Part shown: positions 1-9,498 of the stretch, piece by piece
Layout: every line of letters starts with the position of its first letter
How positions within the stretch are numbered: position 1 is the first letter of the stretch
DNA from: Pseudomonas viridiflava
Lineage (GTDB): Bacteria > Pseudomonadota > Gammaproteobacteria > Pseudomonadales > Pseudomonadaceae
Assembly: GCF_900589395.1 (NCBI RefSeq)
Contig: NZ_UUIS01000001.1
Location: 1-64,000, forward strand
Length of the DNA: 64,000 nt
Reading direction: 5' to 3'
Notes under the pieces: generated by a model
What the model was told of the DNA's origin: nothing
The model's input: the letters and a program-made list of their open reading frames with translations, nothing else
Database searches by the model: none
Made by a program: the position numbers and the translations under genes

Positions 1-38
1 CCAGCTACACGTTCTAGCGCGCAGCCAACACCCGCTCT

Positions 39-147
39 GTAGGAGCGCGCTCTGCCCGCGACCGGCTGCGTCAGCAGTCGTAAATTTTCAGCGTTTCCGA
101 GATTTTGCGAGCGCTGCGCACTCGGTCGCGGGCAAGCGCGCTCCTAC
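39..147. repeat. REP-like palindrome pair
   Basis: Two inverted copies of a Pseudomonas REP-like unit face each other: GTAGGAGCGCGC... at 39-64 and ...GCGCGCTCCTAC at 123-147, each with a GCCCGCGACCG / CGGTCGCGGGC internal arm. The GTAGGAG/CTCCTAC ends and the intergenic position are typical of putida-group REP elements. Confidence 0.8.
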
Positions 148-210
148 CCGGGAGAGGGGCCGCTTGGGGAGGCGTGGTAGTATGCGGCCACTTTTTTCCT
201 GCCGACCGTC

Positions 211-579
211 ATGTCCCGAAAACCCTTCTTCACGCCGGCCTTCTGGCTGCAGCTTGTCAACCGCTTGCCGTGGCGCGACGCACCTGAAGCGGCAGCGCCC
301 GACGTCCCGCCGGCGCCGGCTCAAGTCCCGGCGATTGAGCAGGACCTTGCGCGCCCTCGCCCTTCAAGGCCAACGGCCAGAACCAAGGCCAAAGCCAAGG
401 CGTCGCCCGCTCCTGCAAAGCCCACGGCACCGGCCTGCCCGCATTGCAAGAAGACCATGATCAGCAAGGTCGCACGCACCGGCGCCAACGCCGGCGGGCC
501 CTTCTGGGGTTGCACCGATTACCCGAAATGCCGGGGCATCCGCGCGATTTTTGCGCCATTGCCGTCAAGGCAAGGCTGA
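211..579 (+). CDS. Topoisomerase-type C4 zinc-finger protein
   Basis: Small 122-residue basic protein. Residues 1-70 are low-complexity and rich in Pro, Ala, Arg and Lys (a TKAKAKASPAPAK stretch). The C-terminal part carries a topoisomerase DNA-binding C4 zinc finger: Cys-Pro-His-Cys at about residue 77, then Phe-Trp-Gly-Cys and Tyr-Pro-Lys-Cys about 20 residues later. Finger plus basic tail suggests nucleic-acid binding; the catalytic topoisomerase part is absent, so this is a stand-alone finger protein of a kind common in Pseudomonas. It is transcribed towards the minus-strand biosynthetic operon. The ATG at 211 has no strong ribosome-binding site. Cellular role unknown. Confidence 0.7.
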   Translation: MSRKPFFTPAFWLQLVNRLPWRDAPEAAAPDVPPAPAQVPAIEQDLARPRPSRPTARTKAKAKASPAPAKPTAPACPHCKKTMISKVARTGANAGGPFWGCTDYPKCRGIRAIFAPLPSRQG

Positions 580-726
580 GGCTTCGGCACGCAAGCGTAG
601 CGCCGACAGGCGGTATGGCCCTGCATGCGCCGAGCACGTGCCGTGGGATGCGCTGACGCTCAGGCAGATGCTGGCGAAGCGCGCCGGTGCTGTGTGGCGT
701 GCGCCAGTCAGTTTTCATCATTCATT

Positions 727-972
727 TCATTTTCGGGTTGCCTTCAGCAGGTAGTCATAGGCCTGCTGGGGCGTGGTTAACAACATAGCTTCATCGTCCG
801 AAATAAGGATATTGAACTCCTTTTCAATTTCCATAGTGAGTTCCATGCAGTCCAGACTGTCAACACCCAAGGTGTCTTTGAATGATTTGGAAAAATTGTC
901 TTTTAAATGAGCTTCATCGATGCCCAGTTTATCGACGATGATACTTATCAACTTGCCTTTTAGATCGTCCAT
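727..972 (-). CDS. Acyl carrier protein (orphan, cluster-associated)
   Basis: 81-residue acidic protein with the carrier-protein fold signature: the phosphopantetheine-attachment Ser lies in GVDSLDCMEL (about residue 39), followed by the acidic recognition helix EIEKEF. The ATG at 972 is preferred over the one at 981 because AAGGA then lies 9 bases upstream. It is the last gene of the minus-strand operon, 72 bases after the serine hydrolase. It differs clearly from housekeeping AcpP (for example ISIIVDKLGIDEAHLKDNFSKSF in two halves) and no fab genes are adjacent. No NRPS or PKS module lies in the window, so its cargo is unknown; an aminoacyl or acyl intermediate of the cluster's product is an inference. 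Confidence 0.85.
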   Translation of the reverse strand: MDDLKGKLISIIVDKLGIDEAHLKDNFSKSFKDTLGVDSLDCMELTMEIEKEFNILISDDEAMLLTTPQQAYDYLLKATRK

Positions 973-1044
973 GATCTGCATCCTTGCAGTGACTGTTTAC
1001 ATGTACCCTTGAGTCTAGCCCCTGCATGCCAGAAGCTGGATTGT

Positions 1045-2256
1045 TCAATGCCCCATTGACTTATCCATTTCAACGGTCTGAGGGGCGATTGCTTCATTTA
1101 TGGAATAAACCAGGCCGGGACCTTTGTACAGCGCACTCACAATGCCATCCGCCAACGCTCCCCACGCCCCTGCTACCGCCGTATTGGTCATCACCACCAG
1201 GCTCAGCCCAGCCTGCGGATCAACCCAATAATGACAGCCGAACACCCCGCACCAGCCCCAGGTGCCGCGCCCTTGCACCTGCCGCGCCGCCACCGGATCG
1301 GTGAGCACCGCCGGCCCCAGGCCGAAGCCCCAGCCAGGACCGCGACTGGCCATGGACAGATTGCCCAGTGCATTGCCCAGCAGCGCGGCCGTGCTGGCGG
1401 GTTCAAGCAGCGGCGCCCCGCCCTGGCGCAGGCATTCGAGCAGGCGCAGGTAGTCGTCGGCCGTGCCCAGCAGGCCGGCGCCGCCTGAGGCCCATGCACG
1501 GGGCCGGTGGGCGCGGCGGGCCGACAGGTGCGCCAGGCCGCTGTCGAGCCACAGGCTGTCGTGATCGGCGATGAGTTGCGGTGCGCCGGGAGCATCCTTG
1601 TAGGGCCGGGCCAGCGGGCGTTCGGGGTCATCGACAAAGCCGGTGGCGGTCATCTGCAAGGGGGCGGTCACCCAGCGGGCGATGGCTTGGGCCAGCGACA
1701 GGCCGCTGGCCTTTTCGATCACCGCGCCCAGCACGTCGGTGGCCAGCGAGTAGCCCCAGGCGCTGCCGGGCTCGAACCGCAAGGGCACATGCCCCAGGCG
1801 TTGCAGGTTGTCCTCAAGCGTCAGTGGCGAATCATCCAGGCCATCGGACACGCCGGCCTGCTGGTAGGCATTGCCCGGCGCTTGCTCAAAGCCATAGCTC
1901 AGGCCACTGGTGTGCGACAGCAGCTGCCGCAGGGTGATCGACGCCTCGCGGCCATGGCTCAACCGCGGGCGAAAATCGGCCAGCCAGTCGCTGACCTGTT
2001 GCGGCAAGCCGAGGATGCCGAGTTCGCACAGGCGCAAGGCGACGACCGAGGTGAGCAGTTTGGTCAGCGAGGCCAGACGAAAGCGCGTGTCGCGTGCCAT
2101 GGCCAGGCCCGCTTCACGGTTGGCCCAGCCTCGGGCGCTGGCGTAGCGCACCTCACCTTCATGCGCCAGCAGCAGCACACCGCCCACGATCTGTCCGCTG
2201 TCGATGTGCTCGCGCCAACAGCGGTCCAGGCGCTGCAATGCCTGAGCCTCGCGCAT
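1045..2256 (-). CDS. Serine hydrolase, beta-lactamase (class C/LovD-like) family
   Basis: About 403 residues with the SxxK nucleophile motif of penicillin-binding-type hydrolases (Ser-Leu-Thr-Lys at about residues 63-66) and a second-motif Tyr-Ser in WGYSLATDVLG. No signal peptide is visible, so it is probably cytoplasmic and unlikely to be a resistance beta-lactamase. Family members are esterases, transesterases (LovD-like acyltransferases) or D-peptidases. The upstream alcohol dehydrogenase stop overlaps this start as TGATG, so translation is coupled; the ATG at 2256 has a GGGGG ribosome site and a GTG lies at 2262. In this operon an acyl-transfer or ester/amide-cleaving step on the product, perhaps with the adjacent ACP, is plausible but inferred. 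Confidence 0.8.
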   Translation of the reverse strand: MREAQALQRLDRCWREHIDSGQIVGGVLLLAHEGEVRYASARGWANREAGLAMARDTRFRLASLTKLLTSVVALRLCELGILGLPQQVSDWLADFRPRLSHGREASITLRQLLSHTSGLSYGFEQAPGNAYQQAGVSDGLDDSPLTLEDNLQRLGHVPLRFEPGSAWGYSLATDVLGAVIEKASGLSLAQAIARWVTAPLQMTATGFVDDPERPLARPYKDAPGAPQLIADHDSLWLDSGLAHLSARRAHRPRAWASGGAGLLGTADDYLRLLECLRQGGAPLLEPASTAALLGNALGNLSMASRGPGWGFGLGPAVLTDPVAARQVQGRGTWGWCGVFGCHYWVDPQAGLSLVVMTNTAVAGAWGALADGIVSALYKGPGLVYSINEAIAPQTVEMDKSMGH

Positions 2257-3410
2257 CAGCACCCCCGCACCGCATGGCTGAAGATCTGCTGGTAGCCCTC
2301 AGCGCAGTGGCGCACCGGGTTGGTGTGCGAGCAGCCGTCGTTAAAGGCCATCTGCCCGATCAGGCGCGCGTCGCGCTCGTCGATGCCCAGCGCGGCGAGG
2401 GTGTGCGGGATGCCGACGTCCTCGCGCAGTTGCAGCAGCCAGTCGAGCACACCCTTGAAGCCCGGCACCGGCAGGCGCAGGGCGTGCGCCAGTTCATCCA
2501 TCGGCCGGTGCAGGACAGACTCGTTGGCCAGCAGCACGTAGGGCATCACGATGGCATTGAGCAACCCGTGGTGGTGGTCATACAGCGCACCCAGCGACTG
2601 GGCAATGGCGTGCACGCCGCCCAGCCCGCGCTGAAAGGCCGCCGCGCCCAGGCTGGAAGCCACCAGCATCTGCTCGCGGGCTTCCAGGTCCTGACCATCC
2701 GCGACAACACGCGGCAGGTGCTGCTGGATCATCTGCAGGCCCTTGACCGCCACGGCCTCGGCCATCGGGTGCCAGACCGGCGAGCACCAGGCCTCCAGGC
2801 AATGGGTCAGCGCATCCATGCCGGTGGAGGCGGTCAGGTGCCTGGGCAGGCTGAGGGTCAGGCGCGCATCAAGGATCGCCACCCTGGGCATCATCCGCAG
2901 GTGCAGAATGGTGCGCTTGACCCGGGCCTGTTCGTCGGTGATCACCGCGGCGCGGCCGACCTCGGAACCAGTGCCGGCAGTGGTCGGCAAGGCCACCAGT
3001 GGCGCGATGCCGTCGGGGTCGGCACGCAGGTGGTTGTCGCCGATGTCTTCGAAGTCCCACAGCGGGCGCTGCTGGCCGGACATCAGCGCCACAGCCTTGG
3101 CTGCGTCCAGCGCCGAGCCACCGCCAAAGGCGATCACGCCGTCATGGTCGCCGGCCTTGTAGGCCGCCAGGCCCTCGGCAACGTTGCTGCCGGTGGGGTT
3201 GCCCTTGACCTGGTCGAACAGCGCGCAGTGGCCCAGTTCACGGCGGCAGTCGTCCAGCGCCTGCTGGATCATCGGGCTGGCGCCCAGGTCACGGTCGGTG
3301 ATCAGCAGCGGCCGGCGAATGCCGCTGAAACGGCAGGCGTCGGCCAGTTCCCGCGCCCGACCGGCGCCGACGCGAATGGAGGTGGGGTAATGCCAGTTGC
3401 TGGTGTGCAT
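2256..3410 (-). CDS. Iron-containing (group III) alcohol dehydrogenase
   Basis: 384 residues, the usual length of the Fe-ADH family. Visible landmarks are the NAD-binding GGGSALDAAK (about residue 95), TTAGTGSEV (about 143) and the metal-ligand segments MDALTHCLEAW and GGVHAIAQSLGALYDHHHG (Asp and His ligands). It interconverts an alcohol and an aldehyde with NAD(P)H. AGGAG stands just before the ATG at 3410. It lies in the operon between the LysE exporter and the serine hydrolase. A natural inference is reduction or oxidation of a semialdehyde made or released by the flavin oxidase or hydroxylase steps (for example an aminoadipate-type semialdehyde from cleaved lysine), but the substrate cannot be read from sequence. 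Confidence 0.9.
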   Translation of the reverse strand: MHTSNWHYPTSIRVGAGRARELADACRFSGIRRPLLITDRDLGASPMIQQALDDCRRELGHCALFDQVKGNPTGSNVAEGLAAYKAGDHDGVIAFGGGSALDAAKAVALMSGQQRPLWDFEDIGDNHLRADPDGIAPLVALPTTAGTGSEVGRAAVITDEQARVKRTILHLRMMPRVAILDARLTLSLPRHLTASTGMDALTHCLEAWCSPVWHPMAEAVAVKGLQMIQQHLPRVVADGQDLEAREQMLVASSLGAAAFQRGLGGVHAIAQSLGALYDHHHGLLNAIVMPYVLLANESVLHRPMDELAHALRLPVPGFKGVLDWLLQLREDVGIPHTLAALGIDERDARLIGQMAFNDGCSHTNPVRHCAEGYQQIFSHAVRGC

Positions 3411-3432
3411 GGGATCGCTCCTTTTAAAGCTG

Positions 3433-3516
3433 TAGGACCGGCTGTAGGACCGGCTTAAGCCGGGAAACAGACGACACCATTCCCGACTGAAGCGAATCGC
3501 CCGCGGTCGGCCCTAC
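3433..3516. repeat. REP-like inverted repeat
   Basis: Between the LysE and alcohol dehydrogenase genes sit tandem GTAGGACCGGCT units followed by an inverted CCCGCGGTCGGCCCTAC arm ending at about 3516. The GTAGGACCGG ... CCCTAC layout is a Pseudomonas REP variant. It may attenuate or stabilise the operon mRNA at this junction. Confidence 0.6.
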
Positions 3517-3550
3517 ACCAATGAGGGTGTGTGGATTTGCGTTCAGCCGC

Positions 3551-4198
3551 TCAGAACGCCAGCCAGGCCGCCGGCAGCAGACCCAACAGCAAACGCAGGC
3601 CGAAGGCGACCATGAACAGGCCGGTGACGATGTCGATGGCCTTTTTCATCCGTTGGTAGCGGGCCTGGATGGCCGGGATGGAGAACAGCGTGGCCAGCAG
3701 CACGAACCAGGAAATGGCCAGTACGGCAATGATCGAGACACCGGCGGTGCGCACCCACATCGGCAAGCCCGGGGCGGCGACGGTGGTGAACACGCTGGTG
3801 TAGAACGCCAGGGCCTTGGGATTGGTCATGTTGGTCAACAGGCCAAAACGGTAGGCACGGCCCAGATTGCCGATGCCCAGCGCCTTGATGTCACGCGGGG
3901 CCGGCGGATTGCCGGCGTTGCGCAGGCTCTTGGTGCCCAGCCAGGTCAGGTAGGCGCCGCCGAGCAGTTGCAGCGCCGGTTGCAGCCACGGCAGTTGCTG
4001 GAAGATCAGGCCCAGGCCGGTGGCCGCCAGCAAGGCCCAGAGGATGCTGCCCGAGGCCACGCCCAGGCCGGCGCAAATGCCTTGCTGGCGCGACTGGCTC
4101 AGCGACAGTTGGGTGATGACCAGAAAGTTGGGGCCGGGGCTGATGATCAGCACGATAAAGGCACCGGCCAGGGCGATAAGCAGGGTGAGTTCGTTCAT
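3551..4198 (-). CDS. LysE/RhtB-family amino acid exporter
   Basis: 215-residue integral membrane protein with the LysE-family N-terminus, ISPGPNFLVITQLSLSQSR, followed by further hydrophobic helices (for example GSILWALLAATGLGLIF, SIIAVLAISWFVLLATLFS and a C-terminal one). The ATG at 4198 is chosen because AAGGAA precedes it and the Pro-Gly-Pro motif then falls at the normal position in helix 1; an upstream in-frame extension is poor. LysE/RhtB proteins export amino acids or analogues by proton antiport. Within this operon it is the likely exporter or self-protection pump for the amino-acid-like product, which is inferred from context. Confidence 0.88.
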   Translation of the reverse strand: MNELTLLIALAGAFIVLIISPGPNFLVITQLSLSQSRQQGICAGLGVASGSILWALLAATGLGLIFQQLPWLQPALQLLGGAYLTWLGTKSLRNAGNPPAPRDIKALGIGNLGRAYRFGLLTNMTNPKALAFYTSVFTTVAAPGLPMWVRTAGVSIIAVLAISWFVLLATLFSIPAIQARYQRMKKAIDIVTGLFMVAFGLRLLLGLLPAAWLAF

Positions 4199-4236
4199 GG
4201 GGACATTCCTTGTAGAGGGGTCGATAAAGTCAGTGT

Positions 4237-6054
4237 TCAGCCAGCCGCGACATGAGCCGCGCCCACGCGGGCCAGGCAGTCGCTGACCGCGCGCCGGGCT
4301 TGCAACGGCGCCAGGCACTGCGGGTCCGGGGTGGGCACGTAGTGGTTGTAAAAGGTGCTGCCTTCCACCGCTGGCCCCAGCACCCAGAGACATGGGTGCG
4401 GTTGGCCGTCGCGGCGCAAGGCGCGGTTGCCAGGATCGATGGCGATGCCGTCGGCCGGGTATGGATGGGCGGCGTGAATCAGGCCTTGACGCAACAGGTC
4501 GGCCAGCAGCGCATGACGGTTATGCGCCAGGCCGCTGGCGCCGACCCGGGCCTGGATCAGGTGGTCGACCTCGATGACCGGGCCATGCGGGTCGTCCAGC
4601 GCTTGCAGCCAGATCCGGCCGCCCTCCTCGTGCGCCTGGGTGGGCGGCAGCACCTGGACCACGCCGGCGTCGATCAGGGCCAGCACATCTTCATGGCGCT
4701 CGTGTTGCGGCCCGCCGACCAGGCGATTGGAAACACCGGCGTACAGCGTGTAGAAGGCCAGGGTCGAATGCGCCTGCAAGCCGTCATGGTCGACCACCGC
4801 CCGCAGCACGTCGCGGCAGTCGCGCCAGACCTCCAGCGCCTGGGTCAGCGGGCTGCGTGCCGGGCCCTGGCGGCTGCGCAGCAGGTCCTGGGCGACCCAC
4901 TGGCGATACCAGCCGGCGTAGTCCTGCGGCGCACCCTTCCAGCGCTCGGTGGCGTGCCAGTGCGCAGGGTCGAATGCGCCCCATCGTCCGGCCAGCCGGG
5001 CGAACAGCGCCTGCCGCTCAGTGGCCTCGACCGCCTGCTGCAAAGCGTGTTGCAGGTCGATCAACTGTGCAGGCCCGGCCAGTTGCGCGCAGGCCTGATA
5101 GAACACCGCGCGCATTTCGTCCTCGATCAGCGGCAAGACGGCATGGCTGAAATCCAGCCGGCCATCGGTGCTGTGGCAGCGCAGTTGTTCAATCGCAGCC
5201 ATCGTGAAATACCGTCGCGGCCAGGGTTGGCGCACCGAGCCGTCGTGCTGTGGCCGGGCATGAAACGGCCGGCCACTGCGCGAGTACAGGTACAGGCGCG
5301 GTTCACGGCCGCTGGGCAGGTAGCGCCATCCGGCCAGGCTGTCATCGGCCACAAAGCGCCCGCCGCGCCCTTCGGTCAGGGCGGCCAGGCTGTCCATCGC
5401 GCTGAGCCCCAGGCCCTCGATGGCCACCCGTCGACCAGGTTCTGGCGGCACCGGCAAGGCCTGCGCATGCCCGCAGGTGATGAACAGCGCAGCAAATGCA
5501 TGGCGCTCACCGTTTGCTGTGCCCAGTTGCCAGCCCGAACCCGAGGGCTGGCCGCTGATCACCCGTTGCGCCACATGCCGTACCTGCAGGCCAGGCAGAC
5601 AGTGCCTGAGCAACCCGCGGTAGCTGTCTTGCAGGTAGCGGCCCAGCAGGCGGCGCGGCACGAAGTCGCCATAGTCGATCGGGCGGCCCTGCCCGCTGTC
5701 GTCCAGGTGCCCGCGGGCATCGAGGCGCAGGTCGTGACCCTCGCACCATTGCAAGAAGGTCGGGCCGGGTGGCCGGGTTGCCGGGTAGGCGGTGCAGAAC
5801 GCCGAGAGCTGCCCGGCCATGGTGTTGAGCATCAGGTAGTCGGGCTGCTCGCTCAGGTGCAGGCCGCTGCCGGGCGTCTGGGGATCGAAAACGTCGATTT
5901 GCAGTCTGTGGCCAGGGGCTTGCCGGTAAAGGGCAATGAATTGCTCCAGCACGCTCAGGCCGCGCGAGCCCATACCGACGATGGCGATGCGCAAGGGTTC
6001 AGACATGACCGCCGGTGCCGGCGCACGTTGGGTGCTCAGGGTCATGGTGATCAC
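4237..6054 (-). CDS. Large FAD/NAD(P)-binding oxidoreductase
   Basis: 605 residues. After a short variable N-terminus there is a dinucleotide-binding motif, IAIVGMGSRGLSVLEQF (Gly-x-Gly-x-x-Gly variant), then FDPQTPGSGLHLSEQP and LMLNTMAGQLSAF, characteristic of the FAD-NAD(P)-binding family (Pfam NAD_binding_9). A second nucleotide segment (RVAIEGLGLSAMDSLAAL) lies near residue 215. The reaction of this family is poorly defined. Its GTG start overlaps the preceding SbnA-SbnB stop by four bases (GTGA), so it is translationally coupled; an ATG at 6045 is an alternative start. As a fourth redox protein in the cluster it may act on a 2,3-diaminopropionate-, hydroxylamine- or hydrazine-containing intermediate; this is inference. 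Confidence 0.75.
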   Translation of the reverse strand: MITMTLSTQRAPAPAVMSEPLRIAIVGMGSRGLSVLEQFIALYRQAPGHRLQIDVFDPQTPGSGLHLSEQPDYLMLNTMAGQLSAFCTAYPATRPPGPTFLQWCEGHDLRLDARGHLDDSGQGRPIDYGDFVPRRLLGRYLQDSYRGLLRHCLPGLQVRHVAQRVISGQPSGSGWQLGTANGERHAFAALFITCGHAQALPVPPEPGRRVAIEGLGLSAMDSLAALTEGRGGRFVADDSLAGWRYLPSGREPRLYLYSRSGRPFHARPQHDGSVRQPWPRRYFTMAAIEQLRCHSTDGRLDFSHAVLPLIEDEMRAVFYQACAQLAGPAQLIDLQHALQQAVEATERQALFARLAGRWGAFDPAHWHATERWKGAPQDYAGWYRQWVAQDLLRSRQGPARSPLTQALEVWRDCRDVLRAVVDHDGLQAHSTLAFYTLYAGVSNRLVGGPQHERHEDVLALIDAGVVQVLPPTQAHEEGGRIWLQALDDPHGPVIEVDHLIQARVGASGLAHNRHALLADLLRQGLIHAAHPYPADGIAIDPGNRALRRDGQPHPCLWVLGPAVEGSTFYNHYVPTPDPQCLAPLQARRAVSDCLARVGAAHVAAG

Positions 6055-8093
6055 CAGCGGCTGGATTCGAAGAAGAAGTTCGGCACCGGCAATGCCCGGC
6101 CCTGCGCCAGCGCCTGGCGGTACACGCGCTGGCCGACCGCCAGGTCGAGCACGCCCAGGCCGAACGGCGAGAAGATCGTCGGCCGCGCCGGGTCCAGGGC
6201 AATTGCACCGAGCATCAGTTGCGCCAGGGTGCCGGTGATGAACGCACGATCCGGGTATTCCTGCACCGCCAGGTGCGGCGAGGTGCCGGCCTTGAGGCAG
6301 TGCTCGACGTCGTCGAACAGGTTGTTGGCCTGGGCAATCAGGACCGGTCCCAGGTCACGCAGTGAGATATTCAGCACCACTTGCCCAGGCTTCAGCACCG
6401 GTTCCAGCACATAGGGGCTGGGCGCGGTGGTGGCGAACGCCAGCAGGTCGGCGCCCAGGCTCGTGGCCAGGTCCTGCACCTCGATGCGCAGGCCGTGTTG
6501 CCGGTGGGCGTGATCGATCAGCGCCTGGGCAGAGTCGGCATGGCTGTCATGCACGCTGAGGCGCTCGAACTGCCAGCCATCGGCGACCAGCAGATCAAGC
6601 AGGGTGCGGGCGATGAAACCGGCACCGACCAGAGCCAGGTAGCGGGCGCTGCGTTGCTGACCGTTGATCCAGCGCGCCCCGAGCACCGCCGAGGCGGCGG
6701 TGCGCATGGCACTGATGCGTGATGCTTCCAGGCACGCATAGGCGTAGCCGGTGTGCGGGTCGTTGAGCAGCAGCACGGCCGAGGCGCGCTGCAGGCCAGC
6801 GTCGATATTGTCCGGAAAGCTGGAGATCCATTTGATCCCGGTCACCGGCTGTTCGCCGTCAAGGCTGGCCGGCAGCGCAATGATGCGGTTGGCCGGCTGC
6901 GCAGGAAAACGCAGGAAGTAGCTGTCGGGGTTGATCGTGCGCCCGGCCTCATGCTGCAGGTAGGCCTGGCGCACATCCTCGATGCACGCCTGGGGATCCG
7001 CCGCCAGCAGGTGCGCCACGCTTTCGCCGTCGACCACATGGAAAGACGGCTTTGCGGGCCCGGCCTGAAGCGCAGGCGCCAGCCTGGAGCCGGGCTCAAG
7101 GTAGGTGGTGTGCTGCGACTCGATGGGCAGGTCGGCCAGTTGCATGCCCAGCACCTCACGGCCAAAGCGTTGCTCGACCCAGGCATCGTCGTACAGGGTG
7201 TCGAGGTAGCGCTCGCCCCAGTCCGGCGACACTGCCACCACCACCGCCCCCGGTTCGATGCGCTCGCGCCACGCATGCACGGCGGCCACCACTGTGGCGG
7301 TCGAGCCGCCCACCAACAGGCCCCGAGTGCGCGCCAGCAGGCGGGCCATGGCCACGGTGCGCGCTTCGGGGACCATTTCCAGGGCGTGGATACCGTCGGC
7401 GTCGAAGATCGGCGGCCGCTGGCTGGTGCCCAACCCGGGAATGAAACGTCGCGCGGCCGGGGTGCCGAAGGTCACCGAGCCGACGCTGTCGACGGCGATG
7501 ATCCGGGTACGCGGGTGATGCTTGCGAAAGTACTGCACACAGCCCATCAGCGTGCCGGTGGTGCCGGCGCCCACGAACAGGTAATCGACCTGCGTAAAGC
7601 TTTCACCAATCGAACGCGCGGTGGTCTGTGCATGGGCGCGCGGGTTGGCGGGGTTTTCATACTGGTTGAGCCACACATAACGAGGGTCGCGCATCAACAG
7701 CTCGCGGATCAGCGCAATGCGCGTGCCGAGAAAACCGCCATTGGCATCGGCAGTGTCGACCTGGATCACTTCGGCACCGTAGCTGCGCATCAGGCCGATG
7801 CTGTGCCGGGCGCTGTTGGGGTCGACCACGCAGGTAAAGCGCAGGCCACGGCTGGCGCAGAGCATGGCCAGCGCCACGCCCAGATTGCCCGAGGACGATT
7901 CGATCAGGACAGTGTCGGGCCGGATCAGGCCGCGGGCCTGCAAGTCGTCGACCAGGGCCGTGGCGGTCTTGAGCTTGATCGAGCCGGCCGGGTTGAACGA
8001 CTCCATTTTCAGGTGAAAGTCAGGGCCGATACCGCTGACCTTGAGAAAGGTGCGGTCGTGAAGAATGTCGCCGAGGGTCTCGAACATGGTCAT
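6051..8093 (-). CDS. SbnA-SbnB fusion: 2,3-diaminopropionate biosynthesis protein
   Basis: About 680 residues, a fusion of two enzymes that are separate in staphyloferrin B biosynthesis. The N-terminal half (about 1-330) is a cysteine-synthase-fold PLP enzyme like SbnA: the Schiff-base Lys is in NPAGSIKLKTA (about residue 40), and GAGTTGTLMG is the phosphate-binding loop. The C-terminal half (about 345-680) is an ornithine-cyclodeaminase-fold NAD enzyme like SbnB, with GIKWISSFPDN and LVGAGFIARTLLDLL (Rossmann loop). In the known pathway SbnA joins O-phosphoserine and glutamate, and SbnB oxidatively splits the adduct to L-2,3-diaminopropionate plus 2-oxoglutarate. It abuts the N-hydroxylase gene with almost no gap. 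GTG 8096 and ATG 8087 are alternative starts. Confidence 0.9.
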   Translation of the reverse strand: MTMFETLGDILHDRTFLKVSGIGPDFHLKMESFNPAGSIKLKTATALVDDLQARGLIRPDTVLIESSSGNLGVALAMLCASRGLRFTCVVDPNSARHSIGLMRSYGAEVIQVDTADANGGFLGTRIALIRELLMRDPRYVWLNQYENPANPRAHAQTTARSIGESFTQVDYLFVGAGTTGTLMGCVQYFRKHHPRTRIIAVDSVGSVTFGTPAARRFIPGLGTSQRPPIFDADGIHALEMVPEARTVAMARLLARTRGLLVGGSTATVVAAVHAWRERIEPGAVVVAVSPDWGERYLDTLYDDAWVEQRFGREVLGMQLADLPIESQHTTYLEPGSRLAPALQAGPAKPSFHVVDGESVAHLLAADPQACIEDVRQAYLQHEAGRTINPDSYFLRFPAQPANRIIALPASLDGEQPVTGIKWISSFPDNIDAGLQRASAVLLLNDPHTGYAYACLEASRISAMRTAASAVLGARWINGQQRSARYLALVGAGFIARTLLDLLVADGWQFERLSVHDSHADSAQALIDHAHRQHGLRIEVQDLATSLGADLLAFATTAPSPYVLEPVLKPGQVVLNISLRDLGPVLIAQANNLFDDVEHCLKAGTSPHLAVQEYPDRAFITGTLAQLMLGAIALDPARPTIFSPFGLGVLDLAVGQRVYRQALAQGRALPVPNFFFESSRW

Positions 8094-8096
8094 CAC

Positions 8097-9404
<1,308 letters not shown>

Positions 9405-9498
9405 GAAAGTCTGTCCTTGGTGGGGTGGGTAAATAACGGTGTCGTGTCCATTGGCGGCTGAAACAGATCGCTGCCCGGCCACGTTTGCGGGGCTGTAC

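Noticed and set aside
727..972. Fatty-acid AcpP
   Set aside because: Sequence diverges from housekeeping AcpP and no fab genes are adjacent.
1045..2256. Antibiotic-resistance beta-lactamase
   Set aside because: No signal peptide, cluster context, and SxxK family broad; esterase or transacylase is more likely.
4252..6414. Very long plus-strand open frame opposite the FAD/NAD(P) gene (also others such as 6753-8345, 49501-51012 and 57108-58691 antisense to real genes)
   Set aside because: High-GC shadow frames: low-complexity Arg/Gln/Ala/Gly-rich translations, no domains, and an unmistakable gene on the other strand.
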